Source: Gloeobacter kilaueensis JS1 (lineage in GTDB: Bacteria; Cyanobacteriota; Cyanobacteriia; Gloeobacterales; Gloeobacteraceae). From it: a DNA stretch of 64,000 nucleotides. The notes under the pieces are model-generated. The model was not told where the DNA came from. It ran no database searches and saw only the letters and a list, made by a program, of their open reading frames with translations. Shown piece after piece: positions 7,903 through 18,769 of the stretch. The stretch is from positions 3,926,234 to 3,990,233 of the forward strand of contig NC_022600.1 of the NCBI RefSeq assembly GCF_000484535.1, read 5' to 3'. Each line of letters starts with the position of its first letter. Position 1 is the stretch's first letter. The position numbers and the translations under genes were made by a program.

Positions 7903-9162
7903 CTACAGAGCATTTTCTAACAAGATCTGAATGTCTTTCTGAATATTTTTTCTCTCGATTGTGATCAATAAAGTTTCACCCGGCGGTTTCCGGGATTTTT
8001 GATACAGCTCTTTCGGGCCCAGCTCACCTAGAGGAACACCATCAATGGCCGTAATTTTATCTCCAACTCGGATTCCCGCCTGCCCGGCAGGGCTCTCCAG
8101 CGGTGCGTAAGTAACAACGCCTTTAGGAAGCTGAAATTTTAACTGCAAATCTACATAATTAAATGGCTTATCAAAAGAATTGTTTTTGACGAAACTCATT
8201 CGCTGGCACTGGTAGTCAAAGGTGACTGAGAAGCGAGACAAAACAGCGTTGCCAATATTTCCCGAAATACTTCTGGAACTAGTATCTTTTTTTCCCTGTG
8301 TAGCCAGATAGATAAGAGGTTTGCTTACTTCAATATTGCCAAATTTAAGCTTCTGAGCCCGCACCATCTGTTCAATTTCTATTCCATTCACGCCCTCTAC
8401 TTTTTGTTCTATTTTACGAGGATATCGGGCAAGGAGATTCTGAGTTTCAACAAAAAAGGGATACAGTTCCAGTGACAGAAAGGATCCCGTGTCTATTTCA
8501 AGCTGCGCTGGTATTCCATCAATTTCAGCTGAGATAGAAGGTTTTCTTTTATCTAAAAAGAAGATAGGCATACCAACAGGATCAACTGCTTGAGTACAGT
8601 CTCTAGATTGAAAGAAGGTGATCTTCTGACTCTCGTAATCGATTTGAAAGACAGATCTTTGAAGCAAATCATTGCCCAGAATGCCGTCTATTCTTGATAA
8701 AGTACTGGAAAAGGAATGAGAAGAGACAGGTAAGATATAGAGATCAACATTTTTGAGAGATGCTTTACCAATTTCCAGTTTTTTTACTTGAGCTTTTCGC
8801 CTGATCTGTACGATATTTTTACCTGCTCCGTTAACTATAAGAGGCTTTATCCCTGACTCGGAAAGAGGTAGCCTGAGCTTTTGTGCAATCTCCTCATAAA
8901 CAACTGTTCTCTCAGCACCGGTATCCAGAAGAAAGTTGAATGGTCCTTCGCCATTTATACTCACTTGGATTTCTACTGAGCCTTTTGGGGCACCGTCGAA
9001 GGGTATAGAAAAGGGAGATGAAAAATCTCCTGCTACCTCCTTATCAGCTTGTGTAAGTTCAGCAGGTTCTGCCTTCAGAGGTAAAATAAGCTGCTGCAAC
9101 ATACCTGCAGACAAAGCGAGACTGTAGAGGCATCGAGCAACTTTCTCTATGGGGCTAGTCAT
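7903..9162 (-). CDS. Retropepsin-like aspartyl protease with two DTG motifs and a C-terminal PDZ domain
   Basis: The 419-residue protein has an N-terminal hydrophobic stretch, then two aspartyl-protease repeats. Repeat one has FNFLLDTGAERTVV and the downstream IDGILGNDLL; repeat two has QLEIDTGSFLSLEL and ISGNIGNAVLSRF. The end is a PDZ domain (YAPLESPAGQAGIRVGDKITAIDG). Both DTG motifs are intact, so one chain could form a pepsin-like bilobal site. The DNA is clearly more AT-rich than the flanks, suggesting acquisition. The ATG at 9162 was preferred because longer versions (to 9336) overlap the upstream gene; the ribosome-binding site is weak either way. Likely exported, substrate unknown. 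Confidence 0.8.
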   Translation of the reverse strand: MTSPIEKVARCLYSLALSAGMLQQLILPLKAEPAELTQADKEVAGDFSSPFSIPFDGAPKGSVEIQVSINGEGPFNFLLDTGAERTVVYEEIAQKLRLPLSESGIKPLIVNGAGKNIVQIRRKAQVKKLEIGKASLKNVDLYILPVSSHSFSSTLSRIDGILGNDLLQRSVFQIDYESQKITFFQSRDCTQAVDPVGMPIFFLDKRKPSISAEIDGIPAQLEIDTGSFLSLELYPFFVETQNLLARYPRKIEQKVEGVNGIEIEQMVRAQKLKFGNIEVSKPLIYLATQGKKDTSSRSISGNIGNAVLSRFSVTFDYQCQRMSFVKNNSFDKPFNYVDLQLKFQLPKGVVTYAPLESPAGQAGIRVGDKITAIDGVPLGELGPKELYQKSRKPPGETLLITIERKNIQKDIQILLENAL

Positions 9163-9250
9163 GCTTCGGAAGCTCGTTCCAGATTGCGTGGAGGCTTGAC
9201 AGTCAGTTGCCCTACCGTGCCAAAAATTTCTCCCGTCGAGAGGTAAAACC

Positions 9251-10333
9251 TTACTCTTGACAGTTATTTTGTCCTGTAGGTGCCCCGCCATATTTATGCT
9301 TGTAATGAATTTCACCTCCCACTTGTCCGCGCTCATTTATATCCAACTGAGCGCTTACAGAGGTACTTCCACCTTTCTCGCTCTGACAATACTCGCCAGA
9401 AAAGCTGCCTCCCCCTTCAGGATTCTGCCGAACTTTTATATCAACTGAGCCACTTTCTGTCTCTGGATTTCTGGGCGTTCCATTGTTTGTTGGTGAGTTG
9501 GTTGGCTTTACCGGGCCACCGAGTGCTCCCGCCCCATTGCCAGGAGTTGTCGGGTCGGAACCACCCATCGCCAGTGCGCCTGGCGGTAGTGTCCCGTAGC
9601 CGTCTAGTTCAGCATTGAAGAAGCCATTGACGCCTTCTGGCATCCCGTAGCCCTCGGGCATGTAGGTGCCAGAATAGGCGTCTACACCGTTTTGAGCGGC
9701 TGACGTCTGCCCATCGTCGTTGCCGTAGCTGTCGCTATCTTGCAAGCCAAAATCCAGATCACCGAAACCCTGGGCGACTCCACCCAGCAGCGCGGGATCT
9801 GTGACCAAATCCTGCCCGTAGCCAGACAGGAATCCGCCCGATGGGTTTTCCCAGTCGTCCTGTCCACCGCCCTGGGCGTAAGGATCGAAGCTGCCATTGT
9901 TGCTGTAACCGTCGGTCGTCTCAGGCCAGGAAGTATTCTGCAAGTCCTGGAAGTCCACTCCGTAACCGTTGCTATCGTCGCCCTGGTCGTAGCCGCTAAA
10001 GCTCTGCCAGTCGGTATCCTGTCCTGAGTTGTAGCTCGCATCGTAGCTATCGCCCAGGTTCTCAAAATCCGTACCCTGTCCCAACTCATAGCGATCGTCG
10101 TCGCTGAAGCCTGACTGGTCTATGAATGCCTGCTCGCCGTACCCATCGGCTTCGCTATAGAACTGCTCAAACGGCTGAACGGATGGGTCGTCCTCGTAGG
10201 ACGCTTCCCCAGTTTCTGTTTGCTCGCCCTCGAAATCATCGGCAATCTCATACTGCTGTTCGTCCTACTCGTCGCCAAAGTCGCCAGCAACGGCGTCTTG
10301 CTCGTCGTCGAAGGCAAATTCTTGCTCGTCCAT
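9251..10333 (-). pseudogene. Acidic Gly/Asp/Tyr-rich low-complexity protein interrupted by an in-frame TAG
   Basis: A single frame runs from an ATG at 10333 to a stop at 9251 (360 codons) and is broken only by a TAG at 10265-10267 after 22 codons. Residues on both sides of the stop share the same composition (MDEQEFAFDDEQDAVAGD before; DEQQYEIADDFEGEQTETGE after), so the stop interrupts one protein. The body is repetitive, very acidic and rich in Gly, Tyr, Gln and Ser, with a more ordered C-terminal part containing two Cys (EYCQSEKGG; QNNCQE). No Met codon with a good ribosome-binding site follows the stop, though TTG at 10084 could reinitiate. It may be distantly related to the gene at 47666-49000. 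Confidence 0.7.
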
Positions 10334-10401
10334 GCTGTACCTGCACGAAAGGGGCTGCACTTTAGAAAGTACAGCAGCAAATCAGGAGCGTCAAGTCATC
10401 T

Positions 10402-13248
10402 TCAGGGGGAAATCGTTGCCCCCAGCGCAGCCGGGCCTGCTGTGCCAGAGTACAGACCATTGAAGAGAAATTTGAAGGTGCCGTGGGGCTGGGCGCGATT
10501 GACGATCTCAGGACCGAACAGGAGCAATTTGCCCCGACCAACTGGCGCTTCGATAATCGCCACTGTGTCTTTGAGATACTGCTGTCCCCAGGCCCAACCG
10601 CTGCGCAGGGGTTGGGCACTTGTATAGCGGGCTACCGGCAGAAGGGAGCCACTCGCGCCCGGTTTGAGGCGAAAGGCCGGGCTGTTGTTGAAGAAGACGT
10701 CCACCTGCTGGGGCAGACCCTGGGCGATGGGCAGGCTGTTATCGACCGTCGCCTGCAGGATCGACCCTGGAAGGTAGAACTTGCTCGTCGGAAGCGGTTT
10801 TGGGCTGCCGTCCCCTTTTTGCTCGACCAGGGCATTTTCGATCGGCAGCCCCAGGTGGTATCCGAGGTTTGTCGAGCTGCCGATAGTTAGAATAGTGCCG
10901 CCTTTTTCTAGAAAGTCGCGCAACTGGGGCACGGTTTTGGCGACGGTGAGCCTGCCCAGGGTGGGCCGGTACTCCTCCGGCACCTCCTCAGCCGGTGGCT
11001 GGCGCAGGTAGCGGCTCTCCAGATCGCCTTCGCCCTTGTCCGCCATCGGGATCGCTCCGTCCGGAAAAACCAGCACGTCGTACTTGCCCCTCAGATTGCC
11101 CGCATCCAGCTCCTGAGCGTAGACCCGCTGGTAGGGAAATTTGTACTGCTCAAAGATCCAGCGAATCCAGCCGGAACTCATCGAGCCGCCGTAGCGGTCC
11201 CAGAGGCCGATGCGCAGAGGTTTGAGCCTGAAAGTGGCAGGCGGCGGTTCAACCTGAATCCCCTCGAAGGACACCCCCACCCGCCGGGCCAGATCCTGCA
11301 GCCGGGCGCGGGTCGCTATCCCCCCTGCAACGTAGAAGCTGCCTGCCGGATAGAGCTTCTCGCCTATCTGCCAGGGCCCTTTAAGCCAGTAGACCGCTTC
11401 GCCCGCCGCCAGCAGTTCGTTAATCGCGACGAAGGAATCGTTCAGCTGGTGGCTGAAGACGAATCCAGTGGCCTCCACCGGACCACTCACCTTCCCAGCC
11501 GGGGGCGGTAACAGATCGTTCACCTTTACAAATGGACCGTCAAAGCCTTCGAGTACGCGATCGTACTGGATGCCCATCTGGTAGGCGAGCGTCCATCCGG
11601 CGTTGTCGTAGGGCGGCTTGGGTGGGCCGCCTGGATAGAGAAAGTCGTTCGGGTGGTCCTGCGGCTCGAACATGTCGAGTACGTGGGGCCGAAACGCCTG
11701 GGCAGTCTTGATCACATAGGAACCCGCCGGATAGCTCCGGCTGCCGACGCTGAAGGGGGCGGTGGCCTGGTGGACCGTGATCCCGGTTTTGATCAGGGCG
11801 TTGACGAACTTGGTGGCGGTGAGAAAGTCCGGCTGATCGGCGCTCAGGATGTAGCCCCGTGGGTCGCGCCACTCGGGTTTGTGGAGCATCTCGTAGTACT
11901 TGAGCGGATAGCCCTTGCTGAAGTAGCCTGCTCCCACCCCGCTCAGTTCCTCCGACGGTGGCGGTGGCAGGTCGCGGGCAATCGCCGCTTTCACCTGATC
12001 AAGGCGGCCCGGATAGGTGGTCCAGCTATCGGTGTTGCCCTTCGCAATCGCATTGCGGCCCATCTGGTAGATGTTGTACAAAAACATCTCCCGATAGCGC
12101 GAGGCGATGTCGAGTACAGCCCGATTGGCGGTCATCTCGTAGTCGATCGTCTGGCGGAAGTGCCACTTCTGGGGCGGCACCGGGTAGGGCAGGGTAGCGT
12201 TGGGCAACTGGCGATCGGGTACAAATGCGATCTCGCCCGGCGTCGGACTGCCGCCGATCTCGGTGAGCAGGCCAATCATGTTGTGAAAGTACGTCGTCGT
12301 GCGCAGCCCGCCGTTGAACCAGGTCGAAAACCCGGCACCCTCGGTCATCGTCGCCCCCGGTTTGCCCTCCGAAGCGAAGCGGGTGTGCATCGCCCCGCCC
12401 ACCAGATCGAGGCTGAGGGGAATGAGCGGATCGTAGACGTAGTTGAACGGGTCGCGAAAAGGGGGCGCAAAGAGCACCGTTCCTGCCGGGCCGGTCTGGT
12501 GGTGGTTGTACATGATCTGCGGATACCACTCCCGAAAGAGCACCCGGCTCATGTTGGCAGTCTCCGGCAGGTTGTTCATAAACGAGTCGCGGTTGTTGTC
12601 GTGGCCCGCGTACTTTTCGTACAGGCGCGGCAGGTCGTTGTAGGCGCGTCTGGTCTCATCGCTCTTGCGCATGTACCAGTCGGCGACCAGTTCCTGGCCG
12701 TCGGGGTTGGCCTGGACGGCAAGTAAGATCACATCGTTCAGGATGCGCCGCGTCTCCGGATCCTCCCCGCTCACCATCTGGTAGATAAGTTCGATGAGCT
12801 GGTGCGAACCGGAGACTTCATTCGCGTGCAGGCCACCGTCGATCCAGACCACCGCCTTGCCCTCCGCCGCCAGCGCCTTTGCCTGGGCATCGCTCAGGTT
12901 CTCCGCCAGTGCCAGTCGGCGGGCAATATCCTTATACTTTTGCAGCTTGCGCTGGTTCTCGGGCGAAGTGATGATCGCCATCCACTGCTCGCGGCCCTCG
13001 GCGCTCTTACCGATCGACACCAGCTTCATCCGGTCCGACTCGCCATCGAGCTTGCGCCAGTACGCATCCGCCTGGGTGTAGTTGGCCAGAAAATAATCGT
13101 CGCCGATGTTGTGACCAAAAAATGCCTTCGGGCTCGTCACCTTTGGGCCCACTGCCAGCGCCAGCGGCTGTGCCCCTGCCGCCGAGCCGATGAGCAACAG
13201 ACTCGCCGTGAACCCACCAGCCCCAATTTTTTTGAACCAACCTACCAT
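10402..13248 (-). CDS. M14-family zinc carboxypeptidase, secreted, with C-terminal GATase-like region
   Basis: This 948-residue protein has a signal peptide (about residues 1-26, ending ...AAGAQP) and an M14 peptidase domain. The zinc site is GGLHANEVSGSHQL (HxxE) with a later His in MYNHHQTGPAG, and the catalytic Glu is in GLLTEIGGSPTPG. The substrate region carries NPDGQE and HDNNRDSF. The C-terminal third (KYDVLVFPDGAIPM...LEKGGTILTIGSST) resembles the class-I glutamine-amidotransferase-like fold found in large M14 proteins. It is probably a periplasmic or surface peptidase. It lies 68 bp upstream of the broken acidic gene, in the same orientation. Confidence 0.9.
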   Translation of the reverse strand: MVGWFKKIGAGGFTASLLLIGSAAGAQPLALAVGPKVTSPKAFFGHNIGDDYFLANYTQADAYWRKLDGESDRMKLVSIGKSAEGREQWMAIITSPENQRKLQKYKDIARRLALAENLSDAQAKALAAEGKAVVWIDGGLHANEVSGSHQLIELIYQMVSGEDPETRRILNDVILLAVQANPDGQELVADWYMRKSDETRRAYNDLPRLYEKYAGHDNNRDSFMNNLPETANMSRVLFREWYPQIMYNHHQTGPAGTVLFAPPFRDPFNYVYDPLIPLSLDLVGGAMHTRFASEGKPGATMTEGAGFSTWFNGGLRTTTYFHNMIGLLTEIGGSPTPGEIAFVPDRQLPNATLPYPVPPQKWHFRQTIDYEMTANRAVLDIASRYREMFLYNIYQMGRNAIAKGNTDSWTTYPGRLDQVKAAIARDLPPPPSEELSGVGAGYFSKGYPLKYYEMLHKPEWRDPRGYILSADQPDFLTATKFVNALIKTGITVHQATAPFSVGSRSYPAGSYVIKTAQAFRPHVLDMFEPQDHPNDFLYPGGPPKPPYDNAGWTLAYQMGIQYDRVLEGFDGPFVKVNDLLPPPAGKVSGPVEATGFVFSHQLNDSFVAINELLAAGEAVYWLKGPWQIGEKLYPAGSFYVAGGIATRARLQDLARRVGVSFEGIQVEPPPATFRLKPLRIGLWDRYGGSMSSGWIRWIFEQYKFPYQRVYAQELDAGNLRGKYDVLVFPDGAIPMADKGEGDLESRYLRQPPAEEVPEEYRPTLGRLTVAKTVPQLRDFLEKGGTILTIGSSTNLGYHLGLPIENALVEQKGDGSPKPLPTSKFYLPGSILQATVDNSLPIAQGLPQQVDVFFNNSPAFRLKPGASGSLLPVARYTSAQPLRSGWAWGQQYLKDTVAIIEAPVGRGKLLLFGPEIVNRAQPHGTFKFLFNGLYSGTAGPAALGATISP

Positions 13249-13322
13249 CGCTTTGCTCCCTGTCGGTTGCCCTGTCGCATCCTACCGGCAACGCTGGCTC
13301 GTTGGTAGTCCACTAGAACCAT

Positions 13323-13953
13323 TTACTGTGCCCGCAGCCAGTTCCGCAGACGGCTCTCGGCGGTCACTTCATCCAGCAGGGCGGTTTCCAAAAATTCGTA
13401 CAGGTCCGACTTTGCCACCAGCGCAAATGTGGGAGAACGCTCCTGTTCCTGGTACTGGCCGTCCACCAGCACCAGAATTTGCCACTGCTGGCCGTTGAAG
13501 CGCCAGAACTCGGGTACACCCAGGCCAGCGTAAAGTTCGTTCTTGTTGAGGTCGGTGGGGGTGATGTCCACTTCCACCACTAGATCCGGAGCCGGGTCCA
13601 CAGCCAGATCGATGTTGTGATCGAACACCTGGGCGTAGTTCTGGATGTAGTAGCCGTTGTCAGGTTCGGCACTTCTGAGCAGAATCCTCCCGGTCCAGGG
13701 TGATTGAGCCCATGGTCTTGATCTTCAGACCCAGTTCTACCACCAGAATCACGATAAATCGCTCGATCAGTCGGGCGAACCGTTCGTGGGTTTCCAGAGG
13801 CATCGTAATTTCCAGGACCCCCTTGCAGTAGCTGAACCGGGCACGAGCCTTCTGAGCGAGCAGCGTCTGTACCTGCTTGAAGCTGGGCCAATCGAGGTTG
13901 CGGAACGTCAGTCGCTTTTCGCCAGTTTGTCTTAGAGGTGGCTGGATCAGCAC
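13323..13953 (-). pseudogene. Uma2-family (DUF820) putative nuclease gene with a frameshift
   Basis: Two adjacent frames encode consecutive parts of one Uma2 protein. The N-terminal part (13660-13953) runs from MLIQPPLRQTGEKRLTF through a CKGVLEITMPLETHERFA core and GSITLDREDS, then goes out of frame. The second part continues the family consensus in the other frame, readable as SAEPDNGYYIQNYAQVFDHN, then APDLVVEVDIT and the C-terminus ending at 13323. The join lies near 13660-13685 and needs a one-base shift. Uma2 proteins carry a PD-(D/E)xK-like fold and are abundant in cyanobacteria. A sequencing error is the alternative. Confidence 0.75.
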
Positions 13954-14151
13954 GTTGCATCACAGTACCTGGAATAGCCTTATTCTACTGAGCCATGCAC
14001 CTGCCACCGAGGGGTCCGCACCCGAAGATGGAGTAGAAGGACGGAAGCTACAGATCAATTGGGATGAAATTCAATTTGGTTGCACAACTTCACGCAAGCG
14101 CCAAATGGCCAGAATTGGCGCTATCGTGAGCCTGGTATACGAGGCAACACA

Positions 14152-14784
14152 TTGGATTTGCAAAGTTCCCCTTCGCAGAGCAGCCCCGTCGCCGTCTTGA
14201 TTCTGGCGGGTGGTCAGAGTTCGCGCATGGGCCAGGACAAGGCTCTGATCGATGTCGAGGGCACACCGATGATCCGGCGAGTGCGGGATGCGGCCCGTGC
14301 AGCCCTGGGGGCGGCGGTGCCTGTCTGGGGAATAGCGCCCCTGCCGGAGCGGTACCGCGAGTCACTGTCTGAGTGTCGCTGGATCGAAGATCACTACGCG
14401 GAGGGGCCATTCGTCGCCTTCTTGCAGGCGCTGCCCCACATTCAATCGGAGTGGCTGCTGCTTTTAGCCTGCGATCTGCCTGCTCTGCAACCGGCGGTGC
14501 TCAACCGGTGGTACCGTTCGCTCGCGCAATTGCCCCACTCGACCCTGGCGGCGCTGCCCAGATCGGATAAAGGATGGGAGGCGCTGTGCGGTTTTTATCA
14601 CAAGCGCTGCTTTACCTCGGCGGTACAGTTTTTGGGCCAGGGAGGCCGCTCGTTTCAAGGTTGGCTTGAGCAGGTGCCGGTTTTTGAGCTGGTGTGCTCC
14701 GAGCAGGAAATGCTCCTCAACTGCAATACCCCCGAGGATCTGGCCAGGGTCACAAAGACGAGTGAAGAACACGCCCTGTCCTGA
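14152..14784 (+). CDS. mobA: Molybdenum cofactor guanylyltransferase
   Basis: The 210-residue product has the MobA nucleotide-binding signature LILAGGQSSRMGQDKALI, the LLLACDLPAL metal-binding segment, and the NCNTPEDLARV C-terminal motif. MobA attaches GMP to molybdopterin to make the guanine dinucleotide cofactor for DMSO-reductase-type enzymes. TTG at 14152 was chosen because GAGG lies seven bases upstream; further TTG codons exist at 14080 and 14158. The stop codon overlaps the ATG of the next gene by one base (TGATG), so the two are translationally coupled. Confidence 0.88.
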   Translation: MDLQSSPSQSSPVAVLILAGGQSSRMGQDKALIDVEGTPMIRRVRDAARAALGAAVPVWGIAPLPERYRESLSECRWIEDHYAEGPFVAFLQALPHIQSEWLLLLACDLPALQPAVLNRWYRSLAQLPHSTLAALPRSDKGWEALCGFYHKRCFTSAVQFLGQGGRSFQGWLEQVPVFELVCSEQEMLLNCNTPEDLARVTKTSEEHALS

Positions 14785-15464
14785 TGAGCGAGCGCAGCGA
14801 GATTTTGCGGATCTTTAATGCAATTGCGCCGGTGTACGACCGGCTCAATGACCAGATGAGCTTTGGCCTGCACCGGGTCTGGAAGAAGATGGCGGTGGCC
14901 TGGACGGAGTGTCCCGCAGGCGGTACGGCCCTCGATCTGTGCTGCGGCACCGGGGATCTGGCACTGCTTCTGGCCCGCCGGGTTGGCCCAAAAGGCCAGG
15001 TGTACGGCGTCGATTTTGCCGCTGCCCAACTGGAGCAGGCCCGTCGCCGGGACCGGCAGGGCCGCGTGCAGTGGATGGAGGCGGACGCGCTCGCTCTGCC
15101 CTTTGCGGGCGGCAGCTTCGATGCGATTACCCAGAGCTTTGGACTGCGCAACGTCGTCGATATTCCTGCCTGCCTGCAGCAGATGCGCCGGGTGCTCAAA
15201 GCCGGTGGGCGGGCAGTCATCCTCGATCTGCACCGGCCTGCAGACGAGCGGTGGCGCGCATTTCAGCAGTGGTACCTCAGCGAGCGCGTCACAGACCTCG
15301 GTCGGGAAATGGGACTGACGGCGGAGTACGCCTACATCGCCCCCAGCCTCGAACGCTTCGTGAGTGGCGAAGAGCAGGAGGCGCTGGCCCTTGCCGCTGG
15401 TTTCAAACAGGCTCGCCACTATCCACTCGTCGGTGGAGCGGTCGGCGTCCTGGTTGCCGGCTAA
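14784..15464 (+). CDS. menG: Demethylmenaquinone/2-phytyl-1,4-naphthoquinone methyltransferase (UbiE/MenG)
   Basis: The 226-residue protein matches the UbiE family: IFNAIAPVYDRLNDQMSFG at the start, SAM motif I as ALDLCCGTGDLALLLARR, VYGVDFAAAQLEQAR, ADALALPFAGGSFDAITQSFGLRN, and VLKAGGRAVILDL. In cyanobacteria this enzyme performs the final methylation of phylloquinone or menaquinone used by photosystem I. It is coupled to mobA by a one-base overlap and followed after 8 bp by the prolyl oligopeptidase gene. Confidence 0.93.
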   Translation: MSERSEILRIFNAIAPVYDRLNDQMSFGLHRVWKKMAVAWTECPAGGTALDLCCGTGDLALLLARRVGPKGQVYGVDFAAAQLEQARRRDRQGRVQWMEADALALPFAGGSFDAITQSFGLRNVVDIPACLQQMRRVLKAGGRAVILDLHRPADERWRAFQQWYLSERVTDLGREMGLTAEYAYIAPSLERFVSGEEQEALALAAGFKQARHYPLVGGAVGVLVAG

Positions 15465-15472
15465 CTGTTAAC

Positions 15473-17680
<2,208 letters not shown>

Positions 17681-17699
17681 GCAGATAGCGAGAAGATGT

Positions 17700-18374
17700 C
17701 TACTGTTGAAAGCTGCCGGCTCTGCGCGTCCATCCTGTAGCTGCTATCAGGCACAACAGCCCCAAAATTGCTACTGCCAATCCGGTCCACAGCCACAGTG
17801 CAACTTCATCGCTACCGTTGCTGATACCTTCCATATAAGTTTCATAGTCGCCGACGTATAGAAAACGGGCAATCAGGTGAGGCTTGCCCTGTCCGTCCTC
17901 CTGTGGCGTTCCGATAAGCAGCACTGTCTGCCCTCGCCCGATCCCTTCGCTTACACCCGCTGCGTTTTCAGGCTCGATAGGCCCCCCTGTATCCAGGTTG
18001 GTACGGTAGTCGCTGTTGCCCATGCTGACAGTGCCACCCTGCAGGTGAACAGCGAGGTGCTGCAAAGCATGGCGTTCTCTAGAGGTAGAAATACCTTTAC
18101 TTTGCCACCAGATGACGAGCGGCTGCCGCTCAGGTGTTCTGTACCTGGTAGACCCATTACTTTCTGTGTCAAGTCGTCCCTCGACGAATGCCCGCTGCCC
18201 AGGAGCCAGAACCTGCCAGTCTGCGAGGGAGCGGACCAGCGGCGTGTGTCGGGCCTGGTATTCGCCCCAAACCCTCGACAGGTGTCGAGAAGCAATCCAG
18301 CCCCCGGTTGCAAGAGCAGTAAGCCCGGCAGAAACAAGCAGTACTCTGGCTATCGGACGGCGCAGGATGCGCAT
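17700..18374 (-). CDS. Two-helix membrane protein of unknown function
   Basis: The 224-residue protein has one helix near the N-terminus (about residues 10-28) and one near the C-terminus (about residues 191-212), with a soluble domain between. The middle has LAPGQRAFVEGRLD and a VLLIGTPQED strand, a layout like GIDE/MULAN-type or OB-like membrane proteins, but the match is weak. I do not assign a function. It converges with the oligopeptidase gene (19 bp between stops). Confidence 0.65.
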   Translation of the reverse strand: MRILRRPIARVLLVSAGLTALATGGWIASRHLSRVWGEYQARHTPLVRSLADWQVLAPGQRAFVEGRLDTESNGSTRYRTPERQPLVIWWQSKGISTSRERHALQHLAVHLQGGTVSMGNSDYRTNLDTGGPIEPENAAGVSEGIGRGQTVLLIGTPQEDGQGKPHLIARFLYVGDYETYMEGISNGSDEVALWLWTGLAVAILGLLCLIAATGWTRRAGSFQQ

Positions 18375-18769
18375 AGGAGCGTCCTCAACTCGTTCGACTA
18401 TTGTAGATGCTCGTTGGGCTTACTAAGGAACTGGAAGATCTAATCCCCCAACCCCCTTCCCAACAGTGAAGGGAAGTCAGACAAGTCTGAAACTAACTTC
18501 ACCCATCCCCCCTGCAGCCCAGTTACAGTGAACCCCCCCTCTTCTTCCCTGCCCAGCGGGGGCAGGGGAGGAGAGCGGGGGGCAGGGGGGGTGTGGAGGG
18601 GTGGGGGACATTTGTTAGAAGTACCCAAAAAGGCGATTGAAGCTCTTGAATAGAATGAGCAGCACCAGAAAGTCTGCTCGCAACACTCCAGCCCAGAGCC
18701 TTATGCTTTTTTAGCCAAGATATTAACGAGAATAAAGTTTAAGACGCTTCTAGCAATAGTGTGTCCGTG
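18375..18769. other. Intergenic region containing a C/G-tract element
   Basis: No gene is visible in this 395-bp stretch. It carries the C/G-rich inverted-repeat element described separately (18444-18608) and then about 160 bp of more AT-rich sequence leading to the 3' end of the split S9 peptidase gene. Confidence 0.5.
18444..18608. repeat. C/G-tract element with imperfect inverted termini and internal hairpin
   Basis: The left end reads TCCCCCAACCCC and the right end GGGGTGGGGGA, an imperfect inverted repeat about 165 bp apart. Inside is CCCTGCCC (18547-18554) facing GGGCAGGG (18560-18567) across a short loop, plus further C7 and G7 runs. One strand is therefore nearly pure C on the left and G on the right. 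It may be a small non-autonomous repeat or a very stable transcript structure; I see no second copy in the window. Confidence 0.5.

Noticed and set aside
7863..7973. Short plus-strand frame after the TldE gene with a GAGGG site
   Set aside because: It is only about 32 codons long and runs antisense into the 3' end of the aspartyl protease gene.
11653..12726. Plus-strand open frame of 357 codons inside the M14 gene
   Set aside because: It is antisense to the conserved carboxypeptidase domain and has His/Arg/Val-rich shadow composition.
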